The notes under the pieces are model-generated. The model was not told the DNA's origin, did no database searches, and saw only the letters and a list, made by a program, of their open reading frames with translations. The position numbers and the translations under genes are program-made. From CAVQCJ01 sp963771835 (GTDB lineage Bacteria > Actinomycetota > Actinomycetes > Prado026): a stretch of 64,000 nucleotides of DNA. Every line of letters starts with the position of its first letter. Position 1 is the stretch's first letter. Location: contig CAVYVA010000001.1 of NCBI GenBank assembly GCA_963771835.1, positions 496,001 to 560,000 of the forward strand, in the 5' to 3' direction. Shown here in pieces: positions 1-9,221 of this stretch.

Positions 1-211
1 CGCCGAGGACGTCCCAGGTCTCCCGGGTCCGGCGCGCCGGCGAGCACCACACGAGCTCCGGCAGCGCCCCGGCCTCGACCAGCCACCTCCCGGCCGCGGC
101 CGCGTCGCGCATGCCTCGGCGCCCCAGCGGGCGGTCCTGGTCCGCGACCCCGGCCGGCCAGTCGGACTTGGCGTGCCGCAGGACCACCAGTCGGCGTTCG
201 GGTCCGCTCAT
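1..211 (-). CDS. SixA-type phosphohistidine phosphatase (N-terminal part)
   Basis: The reading frame runs from an ATG at 211 leftwards and leaves the window, so only about 70 residues are visible. Residues 11-18 read LRHAKSDW, the RH catalytic motif of the histidine-phosphatase superfamily in its SixA form, followed by an R-P-L-x-x-R-G segment and CSPARRTRET, both typical of the family. Family members remove phosphate from phosphohistidine or other phospho-substrates; the substrate here is unknown. It lies 48 bases downstream of fabI in the same direction and may be co-transcribed. An upstream ATG at 219 is followed at once by a stop, so 211 is the likely start. Confidence 0.8.
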   Translation of the reverse strand, partial: MSGPERRLVVLRHAKSDWPAGVADQDRPLGRRGMRDAAAAGRWLVEAGALPELVWCSPARRTRETWDVLG

Positions 212-259
212 CGACTCATCATGCCTCGGCTCGTCGGTCCGGGCGGCCGGCCGTGTGCC

Positions 260-1021
260 TCATGCACCCATCGCGTGGACGCCGCCGTCGGAGTGGACGA
301 TCTCCCCGGTCGTGCGCGGGAACCAGTCAGACAGCAGAGCGACGCAGGCCCTCGCCGCGGGCTCCGGGTCGGACAGGTCCCACCCGATCGGTGCCCGGGT
401 GGACCACACCGTCTCGAACGCCTCGAAACCGGGGATGGACTTGGCGGCCATGGTCTTGATCGGGCCGGCCGCCACCAGGTTCACCCGGATCCCCTTCGGC
501 CCCAGGTCTCGGGCGAGGTAGCGGGCGGTCGACTCGAACGCGGCTTTCGCGACGCCCATCCAGTCGTACTTCGGCCACGCCACCGTCGCGTCGAAGTCCA
601 GACCGACGACCGACCCGCCCGGACCCATCAGCGGCAGCGCCGCCACCGCCAAGGCCTTCAGCGAGAACGCGGAGACGTGCACGGCGGTCGCCACGTCGGA
701 CCACTTCGCGTTGAGGAAGTCGAACGCGCCCTCCGGCGCGAACCCGATCGAGTGCAGCACGCCGTCCAGGCCGTCGACGTGCTCGCGGACCCGCTCGGGC
801 AGTGCGGCGAGGTGCTCCTCGTCGGTGACGTCCAGCTCGATCACCGGAGCGGTCTCGGGCAGCCGGCCGGTGATGCGCCGGGTCAGGCTCAGCGCGCGCC
901 CGTACGAGGTGAGGACGACCGTGGCGCCTTCCTGCTGGGCGAGCCTGGCCACGTGGAAGGCGATCGAGGCGTCGGTCAGGACCCCGGTCACCAGCACCCG
1001 TTTGCCTTCGAGGATCCCCAT
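260..1021 (-). CDS. fabI: Enoyl-[acyl-carrier-protein] reductase (NADH), InhA/FabI type
   Basis: 253 residues, the normal FabI/InhA length. It performs the last reduction of each fatty-acid elongation cycle (trans-2-enoyl-ACP to acyl-ACP) in the cytoplasm. The N-terminus has the FabI-type glycine pattern VTGVLTDASIAFHVA instead of the classical GxxxGxG. The active-site pair is Tyr152 and Lys159 in YDWMGVAK, spaced as in InhA. C-terminal HSDGGVHAMGA is typical of the family. The start at 1021 has a GAGGGAG ribosome site 5 bases upstream and is only 16 bases after fabG, so fabG-fabI form one transcription unit, as in mycobacteria and relatives. Confidence 0.95.
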   Translation of the reverse strand: MGILEGKRVLVTGVLTDASIAFHVARLAQQEGATVVLTSYGRALSLTRRITGRLPETAPVIELDVTDEEHLAALPERVREHVDGLDGVLHSIGFAPEGAFDFLNAKWSDVATAVHVSAFSLKALAVAALPLMGPGGSVVGLDFDATVAWPKYDWMGVAKAAFESTARYLARDLGPKGIRVNLVAAGPIKTMAAKSIPGFEAFETVWSTRAPIGWDLSDPEPAARACVALLSDWFPRTTGEIVHSDGGVHAMGA

Positions 1022-1037
1022 CAGCGCTCCCTCACCA

Positions 1038-1742
1038 TCAGTGGCCCATGCCCAGTCCGCCGTCCACCGGGACCAGCGCCCCGGTCACGTACGCCGCCTC
1101 CTCCGAGGCCAGGAACCGCACGACCGCGGCCACCTCGGCCGGGTCCGCGTACCGCCCGAGCGGAACCTGGGCGAGGATCGCGGCCTTGCGCTCGTCGTCC
1201 AGCGCGGCCGTCATGTCGGTGTCGACGAACCCCGGTGCCACGACGTTCGCCGTGATCCCCCGCGACCCGAGCTCGCGGGCCAGCGACCGCGCCAGCCCGA
1301 CCAGGCCGGCCTTGGACGCGGCGTAGTTCGCCTGCCCCGCGGAGCCGAGCATGCCGACCACCGACGAGATGAACACCAGCCGTCCGCGCCGAGCCCGCAG
1401 CATCCCCTTGGAGGCCCGCTTCGCCACCCGGAACGACCCGGTCAGGTTGGTGTCGAGCACCTCCGCCCAGTCCTCGGGCGACATCCGCAGCAACAGGGTG
1501 TCCCGGGTGATCCCGGCGTTCGCCACCAGCACCTCGACCGGGCCGTTGCGGGCCTCGACCTCGGTGAAGGCGGCGTCGACCGACGCGTCGTCGGTGACGT
1601 CGCAGCGGACCGCGAACAGCCCCTCCGGCGCCTGGCCCGACCGGGACGTCACCGCGACCAGGTCGCCGGCGTCCGCGAACGCCCTGGCCACGGCCAGCCC
1701 GATCCCCCGGTTCCCTCCGGTCACGAGCACGGACCTCGGCAC
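1038..1742 (-). CDS. fabG: 3-oxoacyl-[acyl-carrier-protein] reductase
   Basis: 234-residue short-chain dehydrogenase. NADP-binding motif GGNRGIG at residues 9-15, NAG at 75-77, and the catalytic triad Ser126/127, Tyr140, Lys144 (YAASK). The C-terminal YVTGALVPVDGG segment is typical of FabG. It reduces 3-oxoacyl-ACP to 3-hydroxyacyl-ACP in fatty-acid synthesis. The GTG start at 1742 is preceded by GGAGGG with a 7-base spacing. It is the first gene of a fabG-fabI unit and is divergent from the quinone oxidoreductase gene; the shared intergenic region is about 110 bases. Confidence 0.93.
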   Translation of the reverse strand: MPRSVLVTGGNRGIGLAVARAFADAGDLVAVTSRSGQAPEGLFAVRCDVTDDASVDAAFTEVEARNGPVEVLVANAGITRDTLLLRMSPEDWAEVLDTNLTGSFRVAKRASKGMLRARRGRLVFISSVVGMLGSAGQANYAASKAGLVGLARSLARELGSRGITANVVAPGFVDTDMTAALDDERKAAILAQVPLGRYADPAEVAAVVRFLASEEAAYVTGALVPVDGGLGMGH

Positions 1743-1839
1743 GCGTCGTCCCTCCGTCGGCCTCCGTTGTGGCGGCGACGCTAGCGGCTACCGGTGGGTA
1801 GGCCGCAACCCGCGGTACGCGCCGGTCGGAACGATTCCG

Positions 1840-1845
1840 TAGGGT
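1840..1845 (+). promoter_or_regulatory. -10 box of a leaderless promoter for the quinone oxidoreductase gene
   Basis: TAGGGT lies 6 bases before the ATG at 1852. That spacing puts the transcription start at or next to the start codon, the usual arrangement of leaderless actinobacterial mRNAs. No ribosome-binding site precedes the ATG. I infer this from position and sequence only. Confidence 0.55.
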
Positions 1846-1851
1846 CGCCCC

Positions 1852-2810
1852 ATGCGAGCCGTCCGGATCACCCGCTTCGGGGGCCCCGAGGTGCTGGAGC
1901 TGGTCGACCTCCCCGATCCCGTCCCCGCCGGAGAGCTGCAGCTGGTCGAGGTGGACGCCGCGGGGGTCAACTACGCCGACACCCACCAGACCGAGGACAG
2001 CTACCTGTCCAGGCAGACCCTCCCGATGGTGCCGGGCGCCGAGGTCGTGGGCCGGACCGCGGACGGCCGACGGGTCCTCGCAATCGCCGCCACCGGGGGG
2101 TACGCCGAGCTGGCGCTGGTCCACCCGGCCACGACCTACGACCTCCCGGACGCGGTCAGCGCCGAAGCAGCGCTGGCACTGCTCGTCCAGGGCACCACCG
2201 CCTGGCACCTGCTGCGTACCAGCACCCACCTGGCCCCGGGCGAGTCGGTCGTGGTGCACGCCGGGGCCGGCGGCGTCGGCTCGCTGGCGGTCCAGCTGGC
2301 CAAGGCGTGGGGTGCCGGCCGCGTGATCGCGACCGCGTCGACCGCGGACAAGCGCGACCTCGCGCTCGAGCTCGGCGCCGACATCGCGATCAGCCCGGAG
2401 CCGGACGGTCTGCGGGACCGGATCCGAGAGGCGAACGGCGGGGCCGCCGTCGACATCGTGCTGGAGATGACCGGCGGTCCGGTGTTCGACCAGAGCCTGG
2501 CCGCGCTGGCGCCGTTCGGGCGGCTGGCGACGTTCGGGATGGCATCCCGGGTGACGCCCACCCCGGTCGAGCCGGGCGCGCTCATGGCCAAGTCGCGGGC
2601 GGTGATCGGCTTCTGGCTGGTGCACTGCTTCAGCCGGCCCGAGCTGATGCGCGGGCCGCTCGCCGAGCTGTTCGCGATGGTGGCCGACGGCCGGATCCGG
2701 GTCGTCTCCGCCGGTCACTACGCGCTGTCGGATGTCCGCCGCGCGCACGAGGACCTGCTCGCGCGACGGACCGTCGGCAAAGTCGTCCTCGATGTCGCGG
2801 GAGGCCGTTC

Positions 2811-2814
<4 letters not shown>
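1852..2814 (+). CDS. NADPH:quinone oxidoreductase, zeta-crystallin (MDR) family
   Basis: 320 residues. N-terminal GroES-like domain without the zinc-ligand cysteines, then a Rossmann domain with AGAGGVG at residues 137-143, the signature of zinc-independent quinone oxidoreductases. VNYADTHQTEDSY and LALLVQGTTAWHLL are also typical of the family. Probably a one- or two-electron reductase of quinones or enones using NADPH; the substrate is unknown. It starts with a leaderless-type promoter, and its TGA overlaps the GTG of tldD, so the two are probably translationally coupled. Confidence 0.85.
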
Positions 2815-4357
<1,543 letters not shown>

Positions 4358-4361
<4 letters not shown>

Positions 4362-5758
4362 GCGCGGTTCCCCCGCAGGAGCTGGTGGAGCGGGCGCTCG
4401 CCGCCTCGCAGTCGGACGGCTGCATCGTCATCGCGCACGAGACGAGCACGGTCAACCTGCGGTTCGCGGCGAACACGCTGACCACCAACGGCGAGATGCG
4501 CGGCCGCTCGCTCACGGTCATCGCGACGGTCGACGGCGCCGAGGGCACGGCCAGCGGCGCGCTCTCCCGCAGCAACGTCACCCTCGACGAGGTGCAGGCC
4601 GTGGTGCGCGCCGCCGAGGACGCCGCGAGGGCGGCCGGTCCGGCGCAGGACGCGCGGCCGCTGGTGACGCCGGACGACGCGCCGCCGTCGACGGGCTGGC
4701 AAGACCCGGCCGAGGTGACGAGCAGCGAGGTGCTCACCGGCTTCGCTCCGGCGCTCGGCGAGGCGTTCGCGCAGGCCAGAGCCGACGGGGTGGAGCTGTT
4801 CGGCTTCGCCGAGCACGACCTCGCGACCAGCTACCTCGGGTCCTCGACCGGTCTTCGGCTGCGGCACGTGCAACCGGGCGGCCGGGCCGAGGTGACCGGC
4901 AAGTCCGAGGCACGCACGCGCTCCACGTACGTGGGCGAGTCCACCCGCGACTTCACCGACGTCGACGTGCCGGCCATGTACGCGGAGGTCCTCCGCCGGC
5001 TGTCGTGGATGGAGCGCAGCGTCGAGCTGGCGCCCGGCCGCTACGACACGATCCTGCCGCCGACCGCCGTGGCCGACCTGATGGTGGCGCTCTACTGGTC
5101 CGCGGGCGGCCGTTCGGCGCACGACGGGCGCACGGTCTTCAGCCGGCCGGGCGGGGGCACCCGGGTCGGCGAACGGCTCGGCGAGGTCCCGGTCGAGCTG
5201 TACAGCGACCCGTTCGACCCGAGGGTCGCGTGCGAGCCGTACGTGCTGGCCGCAGCGTCCGGCTCGGACACCTCGGTCTTCGACAACGGCCTGCCGCTGG
5301 GCCGGACCAGCTGGATCTCCGACGGGCGGCTGGAGTCGCTGCTGCAGACCCGCGCCAGCGCCGAGCTCACCGGGCTCCCGATGACCCCCGGGATCGACAA
5401 CCTGCTCATGGAGGTACCCGGCGGCAGCGGCGACCTGGACTCACTCGTCGCCGGCGTCCGCGGCCGGGCGCTGCTGCTGACCTGTCTGTGGTACATCCGC
5501 GACGTCGACCCGCAGACGCTGCTCCTGACCGGCCTCACCAGGGACGGCGTGCACGTCGTCGAGGACGGCGAGGTGGTCGGGACGGCGACGAACTTCCGGT
5601 TCAACGAGAGCCCGGTCGACCTGCTCGGCCGGATCAGCTCTGCGGGCGAAGGCGTCGCGTGCCTGCCGCGGGAGTGGGGTGACTACTTCCAGCGGGCCGT
5701 GATGCCGCCGCTGCTCGTGGAGGGCTTCAACATGTCCACGGTGAGCCCGGCCAGCTGA
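4358..5758 (+). CDS. tldE: TldE/PmbA-type metalloprotease partner subunit
   Basis: 466 residues in the TldD/PmbA family, lacking the HExxxH zinc motif of its partner, as expected of the TldE (PmbA) half. The ATG at 4358 overlaps the tldD stop codon, so equal translation of the two subunits is likely. Recognisable family segments include CLWYIRDVDPQTLLLTGLTR near the C-terminus. It is the structural partner of TldD in cytoplasmic peptide degradation or peptide-modifier maturation. The next gene (dodecin) is convergent, 21 bases away. Confidence 0.9.
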
Positions 5759-5779
5759 GGCCGGCGGTCCGCGGCCCGG

Positions 5780-5992
5780 TCAGGCGTCCTCGAGGCGGAA
5801 GCCGACCTTCATGCCGACCTGGACGTGCTCGACCTCGCCGTCGACGATCTGCCCGCGGATCTGGGTGACCTCGAACCAGTCCAGGTGGCGCAGCGTCTGG
5901 CCGGCCCGGGCGATCCCGTTGCGGATCGCCGCGTCGACCCCCTCGTCGCTCGTGCCGACGATCTCCGTCAGACGGTAGGTGCGGTTGCTCAC
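5780..5992 (-). CDS. Dodecin flavin-binding protein
   Basis: 70 residues, the usual dodecin size. It opens SNRTYRLTEIVGTSDEG and includes WFEVTQIRGQI and VQVGMKVGFRLED, matching the dodecin fold, a beta-alpha-beta-beta unit that assembles into hollow dodecamers storing FMN/FAD or coenzyme A. The conserved tryptophan that stacks on flavin is present in LDWFEV. The GTG at 5992 is chosen because it gives the standard N-terminus; longer frames upstream have no family similarity. Probably monocistronic. Confidence 0.88.
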   Translation of the reverse strand: MSNRTYRLTEIVGTSDEGVDAAIRNGIARAGQTLRHLDWFEVTQIRGQIVDGEVEHVQVGMKVGFRLEDA

Positions 5993-6066
5993 GGTGGCTC
6001 CTGGGCTGCTCGGTCCGGCCGGCGGGACGTGGACGGCACCGAGGTGCCACCCGCGTGCAGGCACCG

Positions 6067-6072
6067 TACCGT
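6067..6072 (+). promoter_or_regulatory. -10 box of a leaderless promoter for the DUF3099 gene
   Basis: TACCGT lies 7 bases before the ATG at 6080, with no Shine-Dalgarno sequence between. The geometry is the same as several other genes in this window. Confidence 0.5.
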
Positions 6073-6079
6073 TGAGCCC

Positions 6080-6427
6080 ATGCGTGCGGCCCGCAGGTCG
6101 GAGCCGGTCTACCGGATCACGGGGGCCCAGACCTCGCTGTCCCAGGACCAGCGCGGCCGCACGCGACGCTACCTGTGGTCGATGGGGATCCGGACCCTGT
6201 GCTTCCTCGGCGCGATCGTGGCGCACGGACCGCTGCGCTGGGTCCTCGTCGTGCTCGCCCTGGTGCTGCCGTGGGTGTCGGTCATCGGTGCCAACGTCGG
6301 CCGCGAGCAGGACCGGGGCGCGCCGCCGACCTCGGTGGAGACCATCGACCGACCGGCCCTGGGCAGTGGCCGGCCCGGTCCCGACGTGGTCGCCGAAGGA
6401 CCCACGAACCAGGCTTCCGGAGCCTGA
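6080..6427 (+). CDS. DUF3099 small membrane protein
   Basis: 115 residues. N-terminal soluble segment (VYRITGAQTSLSQDQRGR) followed by two hydrophobic stretches at about residues 38-50 and 55-74 and a short hydrophilic tail. The layout, with an arginine-rich YLWSMGIRT before the first segment, matches the DUF3099 family found next to moaA and dodecin genes in actinomycetes. Function is unknown. Transcription is probably leaderless. A strong hairpin (6525-6564) separates it from the convergent moaA. Confidence 0.75.
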   Translation: MRAARRSEPVYRITGAQTSLSQDQRGRTRRYLWSMGIRTLCFLGAIVAHGPLRWVLVVLALVLPWVSVIGANVGREQDRGAPPTSVETIDRPALGSGRPGPDVVAEGPTNQASGA

Positions 6428-6524
6428 TTGTACGTTCAGTAACCTCGGCGTTTCGAACGGTGTGGGCGCGCTCCCATGGCATAATCCCCGGCTGACGCCG
6501 CGGTCCCCCGGTTGTGGCGTCGAC

Positions 6525-6564
6525 GCGATGCCGGGCGGCTATCCCCGTGGCCGTCCGGCATCGC
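6525..6564. terminator. Hairpin between convergent DUF3099 and moaA genes
   Basis: GCGATGCCGG at 6525-6534 pairs perfectly with CCGGCATCGC at 6555-6564. Pairing can extend inwards by four more pairs (one G-T) to leave a 12-base loop. It lies between two convergent stop codons (6427 and 6581), so it can terminate transcription from either side. There is no T-run, as is common for actinobacterial terminators. Confidence 0.6.
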
Positions 6565-6580
6565 CATCCCTGGCCGGCGG

Positions 6581-7567
6581 CTATCCGCCGATGGCCGACA
6601 TCGGGCGCACCGGCTGCAGGAACAGCGGGTCGTCGATCCCGTGACCAGGCCGCTTGGCCCACAGCGACGCGCGCATCAGCTCCCCGAGCGCTGCGTCGTC
6701 GGCGCCCGAGCGCAGCGCCGCCCGCAGGTCGGTCTCCTCGCGGGCGAACAGGCAGTTGCGCACCTGGCCGTCGGCGGTCAGCCGCACCCGGTCGCAGGCA
6801 CCGCAGAACGGCCGGGTCACCGACCCGATCACCCCGACCCGGCCCGGTCCGCCGTCGACGACCCACGTCTCGGCCGGCGCGCTGCCCCGGTACTCGTCGG
6901 GTTCCGGGTCGAGCACGAACTCGGCCTTGAGGAGCGCGAGGATCTCGTCGGCGGTCACCATCGCCGCCCGGTCCCAGCCGTGCTGGGCGTCCAGCGGCAT
7001 CTGCTCGATGAACCGCATCTCGTAGCCGCGGTCCAGGCACCACCGCAGCAATGCCGGCGCCTCGTCCTCGTTGATCCCGCGCATCAGCAGCGCGTTGACC
7101 TTGACCGGGCTGAGGTCGGCTGCGGCGGCGGCCGCCATCCCGGCGACCACGTCGTCGAGCCGGTCCCGCTTGGTCAGCTCCACGAACCGCGGCCGGTCGA
7201 GCGTGTCGAGGCTGACGTTGACCCGGTCCAGGCCGGCGTCGCGCAGCGGGCGGGCCAGCCGGGCCAGCCCGATGCCGTTGGTGGTCAGGGAGATCCGGGG
7301 CCGCGACGGCAGCGCCGCGACCCGCTCGACGATGCCGACCAGGCCCTTGCGCAGCAGCGGCTCGCCGCCGGTGAACCGGACCTCGGTGACGCCGAGCCCG
7401 ACGGCCACCGAGACCAGCCGGACGACCTCGTCGTCGGTCAGGAGCTCGGGCGACGGGAGCCAGTCCAGGCCCTCGGCCGGCATGCAGTACGTGCACCGCA
7501 GGTTGCATCGGTCGGTCAGCGAGACCCGGAGGTCGGTCGCAACCCGCCCGAACGTGTCGACGAGCAC
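6581..7567 (-). CDS. moaA: GTP 3',8-cyclase (molybdopterin biosynthesis protein A)
   Basis: 328 residues from the GTG at 7567. Radical-SAM cluster CNLRCTYC with Cys21, Cys25 and Cys28; second 4Fe-4S cluster ligands in FCGACDRVR and NCLFA; C-terminal Gly-Gly (SAIGG then stop), required for activity in MoaA. With MoaC it converts GTP to cyclic pyranopterin monophosphate, the first step of molybdenum-cofactor synthesis. I prefer the GTG at 7567 because GGAGG lies 5 bases upstream; the GTG at 7573 overlaps that site. The frame extends further upstream without family similarity. Divergent from the SURF1 gene. No other moa gene is in the window. Confidence 0.95.
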   Translation of the reverse strand: MLVDTFGRVATDLRVSLTDRCNLRCTYCMPAEGLDWLPSPELLTDDEVVRLVSVAVGLGVTEVRFTGGEPLLRKGLVGIVERVAALPSRPRISLTTNGIGLARLARPLRDAGLDRVNVSLDTLDRPRFVELTKRDRLDDVVAGMAAAAAADLSPVKVNALLMRGINEDEAPALLRWCLDRGYEMRFIEQMPLDAQHGWDRAAMVTADEILALLKAEFVLDPEPDEYRGSAPAETWVVDGGPGRVGVIGSVTRPFCGACDRVRLTADGQVRNCLFAREETDLRAALRSGADDAALGELMRASLWAKRPGHGIDDPLFLQPVRPMSAIGG

Positions 7568-7626
7568 CCGCACCTCCAAGGCTGTCTGCTGCGCCTGCTC
7601 GCTCCTGTCCCGATCGTAGCCCGGGG

Positions 7627-7632
7627 TACCGT
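7627..7632 (+). promoter_or_regulatory. -10 box upstream of the SURF1 gene
   Basis: TACCGT lies 5 bases before the GTG at 7638, again a leaderless-type spacing. A TACGAT on the opposite strand at about 7613-7618 could serve moaA with a leader of about 45 bases. Confidence 0.4.
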
Positions 7633-7637
7633 CGGGT

Positions 7638-8432
7638 GTGCTCGGCTTGCTGCGGCAGCGCCGTTGGCTGGGGTTCACCCTGCTCGCGGTGTTCTTCGTG
7701 CTGCTGTTCATCAGGCTCTCGGTCTGGCAGGTCAGCCGCCTGCACGAGCGGCAGCGGGCCAACCAGGTGGAGCGGGCGCACCTGGGCGCGACCCCGATGA
7801 GCTACCAGGACCTGACCGCCCTCGCCGCGTCCGACCCCGGGTTCGCGACCGCCCAGCAGTGGCGCTCGGTGTCGGTGACCGGTCGGTGGGACGCGGCGCA
7901 CCAGATGCTCGTTCGCAACCGGGGCAGCGACAGCGGCGACACCGGCTACGAGGTGGTCACCCCGCTGCTCCCCGACAGCGGTGGCGCCGCCCTGCTCGTC
8001 GACCGGGGCTGGATCCCGACCGGCGCCACGTCGGCCGCCCCGGACTCCGTACCGGCCCCGCAGCCCGGGACGGTCACGGTGGTGGCCCGGCTGATGCCCT
8101 CCGAACCCGGGCACTCCACCGAGGGCCTCCCGGCCGGCCAGGTGACCTCGATCACGACCTCCGACCTCGCGCGCGGCGACGGCTACCGGGTGCTCGACGG
8201 CTACGGCCTGCTGGTCTCCGAGCAGCCGGCTCCGCAGACGGCGCCTGCCGTGCATGCGGCGCCGGTGCTCGACGACGGCCCGCACCTGTCCTACGCCGTG
8301 CAGTGGGTGCTGTTCGCCCTGGTTGCCGTCGCCGGATGGTGGACGTTCCTGCGGCGGGAGGCCGAGGAGGCGGCTGACACCGGTGACGCGGCCGACAGCC
8401 CGGACAAGACGCCCAGTCCGGCCGGCGGCTGA
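7638..8432 (+). CDS. SURF1 family cytochrome-oxidase assembly protein
   Basis: 264 residues. A membrane segment at about residues 8-28, an extracytoplasmic domain of about 190 residues, and a second membrane segment at about 221-240, the standard SURF1 topology. Conserved pieces include WQVSRLHER, LVRNRG and LLVDRGWIP (family motif: VDRGW). SURF1 proteins assist haem insertion into cytochrome c oxidase subunit I. The haem-A synthesis genes ctaA and ctaB of the same pathway lie at 34-36 kb. The C-terminal 30 residues are acidic and proline-rich and probably cytoplasmic. Confidence 0.88.
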   Translation: MLGLLRQRRWLGFTLLAVFFVLLFIRLSVWQVSRLHERQRANQVERAHLGATPMSYQDLTALAASDPGFATAQQWRSVSVTGRWDAAHQMLVRNRGSDSGDTGYEVVTPLLPDSGGAALLVDRGWIPTGATSAAPDSVPAPQPGTVTVVARLMPSEPGHSTEGLPAGQVTSITTSDLARGDGYRVLDGYGLLVSEQPAPQTAPAVHAAPVLDDGPHLSYAVQWVLFALVAVAGWWTFLRREAEEAADTGDAADSPDKTPSPAGG

Positions 8433-8444
8433 CACCATGCGGGC

Positions 8445-9200
8445 ATGGATCTCGGCCTGGACGGTTCCGTCTTCATCGTCAGCGGCGGCAGCCGCGGCCT
8501 CGGTCTCGCGGCCGCGAGGATGCTGGTCGCGGAGGGAGCCCGCGTGGTCGTCTCCGGGCGAGACGGGCACGCGGTCCTGGCCGCCTCGTCCCAGCTGCGG
8601 ACCGACCGGGCGATCGGGATCTCGGCCGACAACGGCGACCCGGCCTCGGCCGAACGACTGGTCGCGGCGGCCGTAGCCCGGTTCGGGCGTCTGGACGGGG
8701 CCCTGATCAGCGTCGGTGGCCCGCCACCCGGGCGGGTCGACCAGGTCGACGACGGCATGTGGCGGGCAGCGTTCGAGTCGGTCTTCCTGGGGTCGATCCG
8801 GCTGGCCCGCGCGGTGAGCAGCCAGCTGCCACCCCGGGGCGGTTCGATCGCGTTCGTGCTCTCGACGTCGGTCCGCGAGCCGCTGGCCGCGCTGGCCCTG
8901 TCCAACGGGCTGCGTCCTGGCCTGGCGATGGTCGCCAAGGAGCTGTCCGAGGAGCTCGGGCCGCGCAACATCCGGGTCAACGGCCTGCTGCCGGGCCGGA
9001 TCGGGACCGATCGGCTGCAGTCGCTCGAGGCCGGGCGCAGCCAGGCCCAGGTGGACGCCACCCGCGCGGCCATCCCACTGGGTCGCGACGGAACACCCGA
9101 TGAGTTCGGGAGAGTGGCGGCCTTCGTGCTGTCGCCCGCGGCGTCCTATCTGACCGGCGCGATGATCCCGGTCGACGGCGGCTCGACCCGGTCGCTGTAG
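8445..9200 (+). CDS. Atypical SDR family oxidoreductase lacking the catalytic tyrosine
   Basis: 251 residues with a good nucleotide-binding motif (SGGSRGLGL, residues 13-21) and a normal C-terminus (YLTGAMIPVDGGST). The expected Y-x-x-x-K is not present: in the aligned place the sequence reads LALSNGLRPGLAMVAKEL, so the lysine-like position survives but the tyrosine does not. This matches the described BKR-like SDR subgroup with an imperfect catalytic tetrad. Substrate and activity are unknown; it could be a reductase with altered chemistry or a binding protein. It lies 12 bases after the SURF1 gene and is convergent with the ABC exporter. Confidence 0.82.
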   Translation: MDLGLDGSVFIVSGGSRGLGLAAARMLVAEGARVVVSGRDGHAVLAASSQLRTDRAIGISADNGDPASAERLVAAAVARFGRLDGALISVGGPPPGRVDQVDDGMWRAAFESVFLGSIRLARAVSSQLPPRGGSIAFVLSTSVREPLAALALSNGLRPGLAMVAKELSEELGPRNIRVNGLLPGRIGTDRLQSLEAGRSQAQVDATRAAIPLGRDGTPDEFGRVAAFVLSPAASYLTGAMIPVDGGSTRSL

Positions 9201-9221
9201 CTCAGCGTCCGTCCACCTGGG

